The position numbers and the translations under genes are program-made. A stretch of DNA of 64,000 nt, from NCBI GenBank assembly GCA_030424595.1, contig JAUHWG010000014.1, forward strand, positions 124,001-188,000, read 5' to 3'. Under the pieces are notes generated by a model, which worked only from the letters and a program-made list of their open reading frames with translations, was not told the origin of the DNA and did no database searches. Below are positions 14,243 through 22,328 of the stretch, in pieces (within the stretch, counting starts at the first letter, position 1; the number at the start of each line of letters is the position of its first letter). Source of the stretch: Polyangia bacterium. GTDB lineage: Bacteria > Myxococcota_A > Polyangia > Nannocystales > Nannocystaceae.

Positions 14243-15661
14243 ATGCGCTTGCTTGCCGGGACTGACCGTAGGTACCTGAGCGGGTTGACTTTGCTGGGTG
14301 CAGTGTTGGCCTTCGCGCCCGCGCTCGCCGACGCGGAGCAACCTTCTGTTGACCCCCATCCGGAGGATCTCGCCTCGGGGGAGTACTACCGCGCCGACCC
14401 GATCCCGGTCAGCGCAGAGCACCTGACGGACGTCCAGCCAGAGCCGCAGGGGGCCGCCTCGGGGACGCTCTTCGTCAACTTTGACGGGGCCCAGCTCTCC
14501 CCCGGAAGCGACAACGCCCCCAACAACACGACGCAGATGCCGTCGCAGTACGCACAGTACAATTACCCTGCCTACGGCAACGGCTCGAAGCGGGCCGCGA
14601 CCTACCAGGCGGTGAAGACGGACTGGGCGGCGTTCGACGTTCTCGTCACCGACCAGCGGCCGCAAAGCGGCCCCTACCACATGTGCATGACCGGCCCTGG
14701 CAAGGGCAACGGCCTGCCCAACGGCGTCCTCGGGATCGCCCCGCTCGACTGCAACGACGCCCAGAAGAACAACGTCGTCTACGCCTTTCACAGCGAGAAT
14801 GATCAGTTCCCGGCGTCGACCCAGGCGACGACGATCAGCCAGGAGCTGGCCCACGCCTTCGGCCTGGAGCACGTCACCCAGCCGTCGGACATCATGAACC
14901 CGTTCAACGCCGGCGGCGATCCGGCCTTCCTCGATCAGTGCTTCGGCATCGACGGCGGCGGCAACGGGATCGTCTGCGGCTCGCAGCACGCCCAGTACTG
15001 CGGCAACCAGACCAACCAGAACTCCTACCAGGAGCTCCTCGGCTTCTTCGGGCCCTCGTCGCCGGATCTCGAGCCGCCGACAGTCTCGATCACCTACCCG
15101 AGCAACGGCGAGGTCTTCGAGGAGGGCGCGTCCTTCACGATCACCGTCAGCGCCTCCGACGATGTCGGCGTGTCCAAGGTCGTGCTCAGCGAGGGCGGCC
15201 AAGACGTCGGCACCGATCAGGGCGAGCCCTACGAGTGGCCGGCGCAGAACATCGAGCCCGGGACCTACTCCTTCGTCGCGACCGCCTTCGACAACGCCAA
15301 CAACCAGACCGCCAGCTCAGCGGTGATGATCACGGTCAACCCGGTGGGCGGCTCGACCTCGGGGACCACGAGCGGCGGCAGCACCGGCGACAGCAACTCG
15401 GGGACGACCAACGCCTCCGGGACCAGCGACTCCGGCAGCGGCACCGGCGGTGACACCGACGGGGGCCTGACGACCGGCGATGACTCGATGGGCAGCGGCG
15501 CCGACGACACAGGCGACGACGCGACCGCGAGCTCGGCCCTGCCTCCGGGCTACGGCGAGGGCGACGGCGGCGTCGACGGCTGCTCGATGCCGGGGCGCTC
15601 GGCGGGTGGCCTCGCGCTCTTCCTCCTCCCGCTCCTGGCGCGCCGTCGTCGTCGGAGCTGA
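14243..15661 (+). CDS. Secreted metzincin-like protein with Ig-like domain and MYXO-CTERM-type tail
   Basis: 472 residues from ATG 14243, chosen over GTG 14201 because GGAGGGAG lies just upstream and a signal peptide (SGLTLLGAVLAFAPALADA) begins there. A metallopeptidase-like domain covers about 70-275. Its zinc motif reads QELAHAFGLEH followed by a Met-turn DIMNPF, so the first His of HExxHxxGxxH is Gln. An Ig-like domain (about 285-375, PPTVSITYP...) is followed by a Gly/Ser/Thr/Asp linker and a tail with a Cys, one hydrophobic helix (GLALFLLPLLA) and RRRRR, the pattern of MYXO-CTERM surface sorting. Expected at the cell surface; catalytic activity is doubtful. Confidence 0.85.
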   Translation: MRLLAGTDRRYLSGLTLLGAVLAFAPALADAEQPSVDPHPEDLASGEYYRADPIPVSAEHLTDVQPEPQGAASGTLFVNFDGAQLSPGSDNAPNNTTQMPSQYAQYNYPAYGNGSKRAATYQAVKTDWAAFDVLVTDQRPQSGPYHMCMTGPGKGNGLPNGVLGIAPLDCNDAQKNNVVYAFHSENDQFPASTQATTISQELAHAFGLEHVTQPSDIMNPFNAGGDPAFLDQCFGIDGGGNGIVCGSQHAQYCGNQTNQNSYQELLGFFGPSSPDLEPPTVSITYPSNGEVFEEGASFTITVSASDDVGVSKVVLSEGGQDVGTDQGEPYEWPAQNIEPGTYSFVATAFDNANNQTASSAVMITVNPVGGSTSGTTSGGSTGDSNSGTTNASGTSDSGSGTGGDTDGGLTTGDDSMGSGADDTGDDATASSALPPGYGEGDGGVDGCSMPGRSAGGLALFLLPLLARRRRRS

Positions 15662-15727
15662 GCTCCACAGGGCGCCCGAGCGCTCGCTCGCTCGGGGGGG
15701 GCGCCGGACCGAGACTGGGGCTGAGCG

Positions 15728-15785
15728 CGGCTCCGAGAACGAACGAGGGGATCCCGCAGGGTCCCCTTCTTCGTTCTCGGAGCCG
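15728..15785. terminator. Strong hairpin downstream of the metzincin-like gene
   Basis: A 15-base arm at 15728-15742 (starts CGGCTCCGAG) is exactly complementary to 15771-15785, and the interior GGGGATCCC/GGGTCCCC pairs as well. It follows the stop codon by about 65 bases and could terminate transcription. It resembles the hairpin at 15861-15897 in inverted order, so it may be a repeat family. Confidence 0.6.
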
Positions 15786-15860
15786 CGGGGATGTTGTTCT
15801 GGTTTGGCTCTCCCGGGGTGGAGTCGCCCCTTGGCAGGCGAGCGGAGAGTTGGCCTGGAG

Positions 15861-15897
15861 AACGAAGAAGGAGACCCCGTGGGATCCCCTTCGTCGT
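15861..15897. terminator. Second related hairpin between convergent genes
   Basis: ACGAAGAAGGAGACCCC and GGGATCCCCTTCGTCGT form an imperfect stem with a two-base loop. Core words (GAACGA, GGGATCCCC) are shared with the hairpin at 15728-15785. Lies between the convergent metzincin-like and PEGA genes. Confidence 0.45.
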
Positions 15898-15945
15898 CAC
15901 CGTCGGGCCCGTGACGTGCGGGAGCGACGATCTGTCAGGTGCAGC

Positions 15946-16350
15946 TCAGTAGCTGATCGACAGCTGGACGGTCTCCCCCTCGGGGAAGCTCAGGGAGCCC
16001 TCGGCGAGGATCCGGTTGCCGTCGCGGACCTGGATCTCGTGGCTTCCGGGGGGGAGGGAGAAGGAGCTGAGCGGAGCGACGCCGGCGTAGCGACCGTCGA
16101 GGAAGACGGTCCCGCGGCCCTCCCCGTCGATCGCGACGCTGAGGGTGACCGGCGACTTTGTCTTGAGCTTCCGCTCTTTGCGCTTTTGCTGGGCGGAGAC
16201 GGTGCCGTCGGACTTCCACTTGGCGGTGCCGGAGTCGACGCAGAGGCCGGTCGGATCATCGCAGTCGGCGCTCGCGAGGTTTGGGGCGGCGACGCCCAGG
16301 GTCAGGGCCAGGGCGGGGAGGAGGGTCGGGAGAAGGAGGCGGAGATGCAT
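15946..16350 (-). CDS. Small secreted PEGA-domain protein
   Basis: 134 residues. A clear signal peptide (LLLPTLLPALALTLGVAAPNLASA) is followed by two cysteines, a Lys-rich stretch and a C-terminal beta domain with DGRYAGVAPLSSFSLPPGSHEIQVRDG, the PEGA-type pattern common in myxobacterial surface proteins and kinase tails. The function of PEGA domains is unknown; they may bind peptidoglycan or proteins at the surface. The downstream position of the repeat/TM protein's stop (16375) places this gene second in a same-strand pair separated by 24 bases. Confidence 0.72.
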   Translation of the reverse strand: MHLRLLLPTLLPALALTLGVAAPNLASADCDDPTGLCVDSGTAKWKSDGTVSAQQKRKERKLKTKSPVTLSVAIDGEGRGTVFLDGRYAGVAPLSSFSLPPGSHEIQVRDGNRILAEGSLSFPEGETVQLSISY

Positions 16351-16374
16351 GATCGTGGATCCTGTTCCTTCGGC

Positions 16375-17331
16375 TCAGAAGCGGCCAGAGAGGCTGAGCC
16401 CGGTCATCGCCGGGCCGATCGCGGGGGTCAGGCGGACGGCGGTCTCGTCGTTGTCTGCGCGGTAGGCCTTGCGCTTCTTGACGCCGATCGCGAGGAGCGC
16501 GACGCCGCTGATCAGGCCGACCGCGGCGACGCCGATCCCGGCGTAGCTGATCACGTTGGCCCGTTTGCCCTTGGCGTCCGCCTCGTCGAAGGCGTCGCCG
16601 GTGACGGTCGGATCCTCGACCTCTTTCTGCGCCGCCGAGCCCATCGCCAGGCCGGCGCCCATCATCCCGAGGCCGCCGACGCCGACGACCGTCAGCAGCG
16701 AGCCTGCGGCGATGAAGCCGCGGCCATCCTTGGGCCGGGGAGTCTTCTCGTCTTCGGTCTCGGGCGGCGGGGGCGGTGCCTTCTCCGCCTCGATCTCCTC
16801 GATGAGCGTCTCGCTGTCGTCGATGAGGGTCTTGGCCCGGCTGATCAGGTCTGTGACCTCGACCTCGGCGACGATCTCCCAGTTGGGATCGGCCCGCGGA
16901 TCCTGGAGGAAGTAGAGGATGTCGAGGGCGATCTTCGCCTCGCCGATGGCGCTCTCGACCGGCTCGATCTCGCGTTCTGCGGCGCCGGCGGCCCTGTAGG
17001 CGTCGGCGGCCTCGATGAAGAGCACCGGGTCACCGAGCTTGCGCGCCTCCTCGGCGAGCATCGAGCCGGCGGCGCCGGGACTCTCGCTCATGCCCTCCGC
17101 TCGCTCCTTGATCGGCGCCCGTGCCTCTGCTGCCTGGGCGGCGGTGAGCTTGTTCTCGGGCTCCTTCGCCTTCTTCTTCTTTTTCTTTTTCTTCTTCTTC
17201 GCCATCGCGAAGGCGAAGCTCGGCGTGCTCGCGGCCGCCGAAGGCGAGACGGTCGCCAGCGGGAAGAATATGGAGAGGGCGAGGGCGGCGCTCCGCAGCC
17301 CGTTTGACCTTGAACGAGGGGTCGTTCGCAT
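16375..17331 (-). CDS. Exported repeat/TM protein with poly-Lys tract, paralogous to the protein at 59149-60186
   Basis: 318 residues from ATG 17329-17331 (TTG 17349 possible). A signal-like N-terminus is followed by a run of ten lysines (AKKKKKKKKKKAKEPE), then a helical region reminiscent of TPR (about 60-190), a Pro/Glu linker, and two TM segments (AAGSLLTVVGVGGLGMMGAG and YAGIGVAAVGLISGVALLAIG) about 35 residues apart. The end reads GLSLSGRF. The two TM segments, their spacing and the GRF end recur in the protein at 59149-60186. Probably an envelope protein of a myxobacterial family; function unknown. Confidence 0.75.
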   Translation of the reverse strand: MRTTPRSRSNGLRSAALALSIFFPLATVSPSAAASTPSFAFAMAKKKKKKKKKKAKEPENKLTAAQAAEARAPIKERAEGMSESPGAAGSMLAEEARKLGDPVLFIEAADAYRAAGAAEREIEPVESAIGEAKIALDILYFLQDPRADPNWEIVAEVEVTDLISRAKTLIDDSETLIEEIEAEKAPPPPPETEDEKTPRPKDGRGFIAAGSLLTVVGVGGLGMMGAGLAMGSAAQKEVEDPTVTGDAFDEADAKGKRANVISYAGIGVAAVGLISGVALLAIGVKKRKAYRADNDETAVRLTPAIGPAMTGLSLSGRF

Positions 17332-17591
17332 CGGCCCGCACGCTACCAAGGGATCGGAGCTGTTGACAACGATCCGAGCCGGCAGATTCGGCGAGGGCAG
17401 CGCTCAGAAGCTAGGGTCAAGGGGCGACGGGGGGCGGTCACCCCAGGTCGACCGCAAGTATGTAACCCGCATTTCTCTGATTACACCTGCGGAGTCCCCA
17501 GGGCCGCGACGTGGGGTGGTTCAGGTCTCGCGTCGACCGCCGTTCCTCTGGTAGGTTCACCTGCCTGCGAGAGCGTGGAGGGCACCAGGTC

Positions 17592-17951
17592 ATGTTCCTG
17601 CGATCAAAGAGCTGTTGGATCCTCGGGGCCGTCATGGCGCTGACAATGACGGGCGGCTGCTACGACGGCGGCGAAGAGGAGGGCAAAGAGGCGCCTCCCG
17701 GCACCCCGGGCGGATGGTGCCTCGAGACCCTCACCTGCAACGAGGCGAGCTGGGTCTGCGACAAGGACGGGCTCTACTGCTACGACCTGGACGATCCCTG
17801 CTCGGGGGTCCACTGCGGCTGGAACGGCGCCTGTGTGATCGGCGAGGGGAGCAAGCCGACCTGCGTCTGTGATGCGGGCTACTCCAACGAGATGTTCTCG
17901 CTCTACTGCGCCGGCCCGGACGGGGCCTCGGGCGGCAGCGCGACCTTCTGA
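17592..17951 (+). CDS. Small EGF-like lipoprotein
   Basis: 119 residues from ATG 17592, with GGAGGG upstream. The signal peptide ends in a lipobox (TMTGGC), so Cys24 should be acylated. The mature part is Cys-rich: a pair of cysteines in WCLETLTCNEASWVC, then DPCSGVHCGWNGACVIG...TCVCDAGYS...YC, which has the six-Cys spacing of an EGF-like domain. Gly/Ser-rich end. Presumably an envelope adhesion or binding module; partner unknown. Confidence 0.8.
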   Translation: MFLRSKSCWILGAVMALTMTGGCYDGGEEEGKEAPPGTPGGWCLETLTCNEASWVCDKDGLYCYDLDDPCSGVHCGWNGACVIGEGSKPTCVCDAGYSNEMFSLYCAGPDGASGGSATF

Positions 17952-18005
17952 GCGCTCTCCGAGCCCGGGTACGCGCGGCGGGGCAGGTCGCGTGTTCGGG
18001 TCGCA

Positions 18006-18108
18006 GGTCTGGATCGCGGGTCTGGATCGCAGGTCTGGATCGCGGGTCTGGATCGCGGGTCTGGATCGCAGGCCTGGATCGAAGGTTTGGACCGCAGGTC
18101 TGGGCCGG
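18006..18108. repeat. 13-bp tandem repeat, about 8 units
   Basis: Units of GGTCTGGATCGC followed by G or A run from 18006 to about 18108; the last three units have diverged. It lies between the EGF-like lipoprotein and the acyltransferase gene. As 13 is not a multiple of three, it is not coding in either direction. Confidence 0.85.
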
Positions 18109-18184
18109 TGAGCTGGACGGGGGCGATCCCGACCTGGAGTGAGGCTACCGGGGGCGCGGGCGACGGCGTATGCTCGCCGGGCCG

Positions 18185-19891
18185 ATGTCACTCCTGAGCC
18201 GCTTCCTGCAGTCGCCACCTCTGCGGGTGCCGACCCTCCTCGCGCCGAAGGTAAGACCCGGCGATCCGCGGATCTTCTCGTTCAACGGCGAGAGGCCCCA
18301 CATCATCCACGACCTGGTCACGCGGGTCGTCGAGCAGCAGGGCCGCGACCCGGAGCGCCTCCTCTACCACCTCAACGACGCGGCCAACGCTGAGGTCCGT
18401 CGCCTCGCCAGCCAGCGCGACGCCGAGGCCGAGGTCTCGCTCGACTTCTGGCGCCGGCTCCTCCACGGGCTCGGCAAGATGGACGACGACGAGCGGCGCG
18501 AGGCGCTGAAGACGATCGTCTCGCGGATGGGCGAGGACATCGCCGGCAACTTCGACGTCCGGGTCTTCGGCGCGACCCGGCGGATGGTCCCGGGGGTGCT
18601 GACGGCGATCATGAACCCGTCGTCGCTGCCGCGGGAGCTGGTCCGCTCGGGCTGGCCGCGGGTCGACTCGCTGGTCACCGCCGAGGGGCCGATCCAGCGC
18701 CTGCGTGAGCTCGCCAAGATCGGCACCTTGGTGCTGGTCCCGACCCACGCGTCGAACCTCGACTCGATCGCGCTCGGCTACCTCCTCGACCGCGAGGGGC
18801 TGCCGCCGGTGGTCTACGGCGCCGGGAAGAACCTCTTCTCGAACCCGATCATCTCCTTCTTTATGCACAACCTCGGCGCCTATCGGGTCGATCGCCGGGT
18901 CCGCGCGCGCCTCTACAAAGATGTCCTGAAGGCCTACTCGTGCCTGATGATCGAGCGGGGCTACCACTCGCTCTTCTTCCCGGGGGGCACCCGCTCGCGC
19001 TCGGGGATGGTCGAGACCCACCTCAAGCTCGGCCTCGCCGGGACCGCCGTCGAGGCCTTCGCCCGCAACGTCATGGTCGGCGACAGTCGGCCGGTCTTCA
19101 TCGTCCCGGCGACCCTCAACTACGCGCTGTGCCTGGAGGCGGAGACGCTGATCGACGACTGGCTCAAGGGCGCGGGCCAGGCCCGCTACATCATCGAGGA
19201 CGACGAGTTCTCGAGCATCGACCGGATGATCGCCTTCATGAAGAAGGCGACCAACCTGCGCTCGGCGATGGTGATCCGCTTCGGCGAGCCGCTCGACCCC
19301 TTCGGCAACCCGGTCGACGGTGACGGACGGAGCCTGACCCCGAGCGGCGCGTCGATCGATCCTGCGACCTACGTCAGCCGCCGCGGCGTCGCCTCGCTCG
19401 ACCCCGCCCGTGACGCCGGCTACACCCGCGAGCTCGGCGAGCTCCTGCCGAAGATCTTCAGCCGCGAGACCGTCGTCATGTGGACGCAGCTGGTCGCGCA
19501 CGTCCTCTACCGCCACCTGGTCGTCGAGAGCCCGGGGGTCGATCTCTTCGGCCGTCAGCGCCGCCGCGGCGAGGTCGGGCTCGCCCGCACGCGCCTGGTC
19601 CAGGAGGTCGGCGAGGCCCGCGATCGTCTGCTGGAGCTCGAGTCGGCCGGCGAGGTCCGGGTCGGCCCGGTGCTCCGCAACACCCGCCCTGACGAGCTGG
19701 TCGACCAGGCGCTCGAGGCCTGGCGCGGCTATCACACCAAGCCTGTAGCCCGCGAGATCGGCAGCGAGATCGTGATCGAGGATCCGAACCTCCTGCTCTA
19801 CTACCAAAACCGCCTGGTCGGCTTCGCAGAGGCCCTGGCGACCCCAGATACGCTGGCGGCGGCGCGCGAGATCGCGGCCCTTGAAGCTTAA
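18185..19891 (+). CDS. Glycerol-3-phosphate acyltransferase (PlsB/GPAT family)
   Basis: 568 residues from ATG 18185 (ATG 18170 also possible; neither has a strong ribosome site). The acyltransferase signature is intact: HASNLD gives the HxxxxD catalytic pair, followed by YGAGKNLF, and FFPGGTRSRSG forms the substrate-binding block. The length and long N- and C-terminal flanks match the PlsB/GPAT class. Predicted to acylate sn-glycerol 3-phosphate at position 1 at the inner membrane. A GpsA-like gene follows 10 bases downstream, so the pair probably forms a phospholipid operon, although that partner lacks catalytic residues. Confidence 0.87.
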   Translation: MSLLSRFLQSPPLRVPTLLAPKVRPGDPRIFSFNGERPHIIHDLVTRVVEQQGRDPERLLYHLNDAANAEVRRLASQRDAEAEVSLDFWRRLLHGLGKMDDDERREALKTIVSRMGEDIAGNFDVRVFGATRRMVPGVLTAIMNPSSLPRELVRSGWPRVDSLVTAEGPIQRLRELAKIGTLVLVPTHASNLDSIALGYLLDREGLPPVVYGAGKNLFSNPIISFFMHNLGAYRVDRRVRARLYKDVLKAYSCLMIERGYHSLFFPGGTRSRSGMVETHLKLGLAGTAVEAFARNVMVGDSRPVFIVPATLNYALCLEAETLIDDWLKGAGQARYIIEDDEFSSIDRMIAFMKKATNLRSAMVIRFGEPLDPFGNPVDGDGRSLTPSGASIDPATYVSRRGVASLDPARDAGYTRELGELLPKIFSRETVVMWTQLVAHVLYRHLVVESPGVDLFGRQRRRGEVGLARTRLVQEVGEARDRLLELESAGEVRVGPVLRNTRPDELVDQALEAWRGYHTKPVAREIGSEIVIEDPNLLLYYQNRLVGFAEALATPDTLAAAREIAALEA

Positions 19892-19901
19892 AAGGCCCAC
19901 G

Positions 19902-20942
19902 GTGAGCTCGATGAATTCGACGAACGAGACGGACGAGACCAACGAGACGGACGGGACGAAAGCCGCGGGCGCGCCCGACGAGACCGGAGGCCCGGACCCC
20001 TCGTCGGAGCCTGTGGTCGCCGTCGTCGGCGGCGGGCGCTTCGGCTGGGGCCTCGCGGACACCGCGGCCCGCAACGGTCGGCGGGTGGTCCTCTGGAGCC
20101 GCAGGCCGCAGCGCCCGGCCACCGATCAGATCCGTGTGACCCAAGAGCTCGGCGATCTCGCGGAGGCGGAGCTGATCTTCATCGCCGTGCCCTCGCCCTA
20201 CGTCGGCGCGCTCGCGTCCCAGCTCGGCGAGCACCTCGACGGGCAGCATCTCCTCGTCCATGTCTCTCGGGGCATGGTCGGCGCGGAGCTGCGTCCGCTG
20301 ACCGCGGTGCTCCGTCAGGTCACGCCCTGCCGGCGGATCGGCGCCCTCGGGGGCCCCCTGGTCGCGAAGGCGCTGAGCGAGGGGGAGCCCGGCGGCGGCG
20401 TGGTCGGGACCCTCTTCCCCGAGGTGCGCGAGGCCGTGCGCGAGGCCCTCGGCGGGTCGAGCCTGCGGATCTACAGCACCGATGACGTCGCCGGTGTCGA
20501 GGTGGCGATGACCTTGGTCGGCCTCCTCTCGGTCGCGACCGGCTACGCCCGCGGCATGGGGGTCGGGCCGGCGACGCTGGCGGTGATGGCGACGCGGGGG
20601 ATGGCCGAGGCGGCTCGCCTGGGCGTGCTCCTGGGCGGCAAGGCGGAGACCTTCTCCGGCCTCGCGGGGTTCGGCGATCTGCTCGCCGCCTTCGCCGGCG
20701 ACGGTCGCCCCGAGGTCGCCTTTGGTGAGGCGCTCGCCCTGGGGGAGAGCCCCGAGGTCGCGGCCAAGCGCGTAGGCGCCAACATCGAGGGCTTCGCTGT
20801 CGCCCGCAGCTTCGCCGACCTCATCGAGCGGGTCGGCGTCCAGGCGCCCATGACCCACCTCCTCGCCGACGTGCTCGAGGGGAAGATGGGCGGTCAGGCG
20901 ATGATGGCCGCGCTGATGGCCCGCAGCGTCGGCGCCGAGTAG
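19902..20942 (+). CDS. GpsA-like glycerol-3-phosphate dehydrogenase homologue lacking catalytic residues
   Basis: 346 residues from GTG 19902, chosen because AAAAGG lies 6 bases upstream. The first 40 residues are a hydrophilic Asn/Thr/Asp/Glu extension. The nucleotide fold reads VAVVGGGRFGWGLA. The C-terminal half follows GpsA closely (GVEVAMTLVGLLSVATGYARG, RGMAEAARLG, GLAGFGDLL). However, the lysine of the usual TKG is Arg (SRG), the ALKN lysine and asparagine are Val-Gly (TLVG), and the RN pair before FG is Pro-Glu. These are the residues that bind and reduce dihydroxyacetone phosphate. It may be inactive, regulatory or of altered specificity. It lies directly after the acyltransferase. 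Confidence 0.8.
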   Translation: MSSMNSTNETDETNETDGTKAAGAPDETGGPDPSSEPVVAVVGGGRFGWGLADTAARNGRRVVLWSRRPQRPATDQIRVTQELGDLAEAELIFIAVPSPYVGALASQLGEHLDGQHLLVHVSRGMVGAELRPLTAVLRQVTPCRRIGALGGPLVAKALSEGEPGGGVVGTLFPEVREAVREALGGSSLRIYSTDDVAGVEVAMTLVGLLSVATGYARGMGVGPATLAVMATRGMAEAARLGVLLGGKAETFSGLAGFGDLLAAFAGDGRPEVAFGEALALGESPEVAAKRVGANIEGFAVARSFADLIERVGVQAPMTHLLADVLEGKMGGQAMMAALMARSVGAE

Positions 20943-21313
20943 CGCTTCGGATCCGCGGGCACAACACACGCCGAACGCAGGGGCGGGGGAGTGTGTCCAG
21001 CGGACTCGCGCGGATACTGTGAGCTGCACAAAGGGACAGGAATGAGCGCTTCACCGCGCTCCTGCACCACGTCTACGACGTCGAGCGATTGCGCGGCGCC
21101 TACCGTGCGCTCCGGAGGGGAGCGGCGGTGGACGGAGCGCCCGTGCCCCAAAAAACCAAGTGCCCACGCGCGGAGGCGATCGGCGCCCCGGGGATGCTCC
21201 TGGAGGCTGTCACGGTGAGCATCACGGTGATATCCTCCGCATTCAGAGGTTGTATGCGCTCGAGGCCTCGCTGTCGGCGTGGTAAGAGCACGGTCTGCTG
21301 CTCGCTGGACTGA
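20943..21313. other. Non-coding, degenerate intergenic region
   Basis: About 370 bases with no intact gene. It holds the intron-RT fragment at 21029-21136 and otherwise no motif that I recognise. Base use becomes less biased from about 21200 onward, unlike the flanking genes. Confidence 0.5.
21029..21136 (+). pseudogene. Fragment of a group II intron reverse transcriptase (N-terminal part)
   Basis: Read in the frame starting at 21029, this encodes QRDRNERFTALLHH followed by VYDVERLRGAYRALRRGAAVDGA. That matches the conserved N-terminus of group II intron RT/maturases (ERFTaLLHHvydverLreAyraLkrdAapGvDG). The frame then loses all similarity and no RT catalytic YADD block, maturase domain or intron RNA domain V was seen nearby. 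It is a relic about 35 codons long. Confidence 0.6.
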
Positions 21314-22084
21314 ATGGAGAGATCCTGCTTGCTCTGGCATCAACGAGTCCTTGTCTGCGCGGCGCTTGGATGCGCCTGTGAACGCTCATCTCAGCAGGAT
21401 GAGACGAACCGCCCACGTGCTGCGCCTGCTCGTGTCTCATCGCTGGACAGTGATCTGGATGGTATCGCCGACCATGAGGATGACTGTCCCTATGAGCCTG
21501 AGGATCCTGACGGCTATCAAGATGATGATGGGTGCGCAGATCGTGATAACGACGGCGATGGCCTGGAGGATGCGCATGAATTCCGGGGCGGGAGGTGGAC
21601 GAACTGTGACTTTCGCCTTCTGAGCGATGGGAGCGTCGAAGACTGTCGGGACCAACCCGAGGATTTTGATGGCGTTAGTGATTATGACGGTTGTCCCGAT
21701 CTTCAAGAGTGCACATTTGCGAGGCCCGATGTCGTGATCGGATACTCCGCGGAGGGGGCGCTCGGCGATGCTCCAGACGGGTGGGCCCGTGACACGACCG
21801 AGCGGGTCCTGTCGTCGGCGTACTCGGCGATCACGCTGTCCCCTGGACATGGTACGTCCTTGGATTCGAGCTCTCTCCTCGCTGCGCTTGACCAGGTTCT
21901 TCTTGAGCTCTCGGAGGCGGGGACTCCCTCGGGGAGGATTCGGGTAGAGCGAGCGACACGGAGAGTTCTGTCTGGGCCGTCTGGTGAGCAGCGACGACCA
22001 GGGGGCGGCGCCGTACATGTCCATGTCTGGGAGCCTGACTGCTACTGTGTTGAAACCTGTCGCCGACAGGTTATCTGCATATAG
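21314..22084 (+). CDS. Lipoprotein with thrombospondin type-3-like calcium repeats, probably degraded at its C-terminus
   Basis: 256 residues from ATG 21314. A short signal peptide with lipobox ALGC is followed by Asp-rich type-3 repeats (DSDLDGIADHEDDCP, DRDNDGDGLEDAHE, DQPEDFDGVSDYDGCPDL) that bind calcium. Such regions usually lead into an OmpA-like domain that holds peptidoglycan; here the last 100 residues do not show a recognisable NX2LSxxRAxxV motif. Codon use is less GC-biased than in neighbours. After its TAG the same frame stays open for a further 78 codons, so it may be broken. Confidence 0.6.
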   Translation: MERSCLLWHQRVLVCAALGCACERSSQQDETNRPRAAPARVSSLDSDLDGIADHEDDCPYEPEDPDGYQDDDGCADRDNDGDGLEDAHEFRGGRWTNCDFRLLSDGSVEDCRDQPEDFDGVSDYDGCPDLQECTFARPDVVIGYSAEGALGDAPDGWARDTTERVLSSAYSAITLSPGHGTSLDSSSLLAALDQVLLELSEAGTPSGRIRVERATRRVLSGPSGEQRRPGGGAVHVHVWEPDCYCVETCRRQVICI

Positions 22085-22320
22085 CCTCCAGGAATTGACC
22101 GTTTCGAGCGGGTCGCCGGGCGCTCGGTCGAGGAGCTCTGCGTCGGCAGTGGCGACGGGGTTGAAGCCACGGCGGCGAAGGGGATGCGCGGCGTCGCACT
22201 GGCGGGGGCGCTCGCGTTGGCCGAGGAGGGGATCGATGATGCGCTGAGGAGCTGCTGGCGGCGATACACGCCTCAGCGCGGTCCTCGGGGGGTGGCGTTC
22301 AGCTCGGCTCCGGGCCTATG
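22085..22320 (+). pseudogene. Possible in-frame remnant downstream of the calcium-repeat lipoprotein
   Basis: Immediately after TAG 22082-22084 the same frame reads PPGIDRFERVAGRSVEELC and then a helical, Ala/Glu-rich stretch (MRGVALAGALALAEEGIDDAL) to a TGA at about 22318. It has no plausible start of its own until ATG 22184. It could be the severed C-terminus of the upstream gene or chance coding. Low certainty. Confidence 0.3.
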
Positions 22321-22328
22321 ATCTGGGC

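Noticed and set aside
15480..15914. 144-codon frame across the end of the metzincin-like gene and the hairpins
   Set aside because: It overlaps the MYXO-CTERM-like tail in another frame and reads through both hairpins without any domain.
21437..22024. 195-codon minus-strand frame over the calcium-repeat lipoprotein
   Set aside because: The plus strand shows a signal peptide and Asp-rich repeats; the minus frame shows only their complement (Ile/Val-rich).
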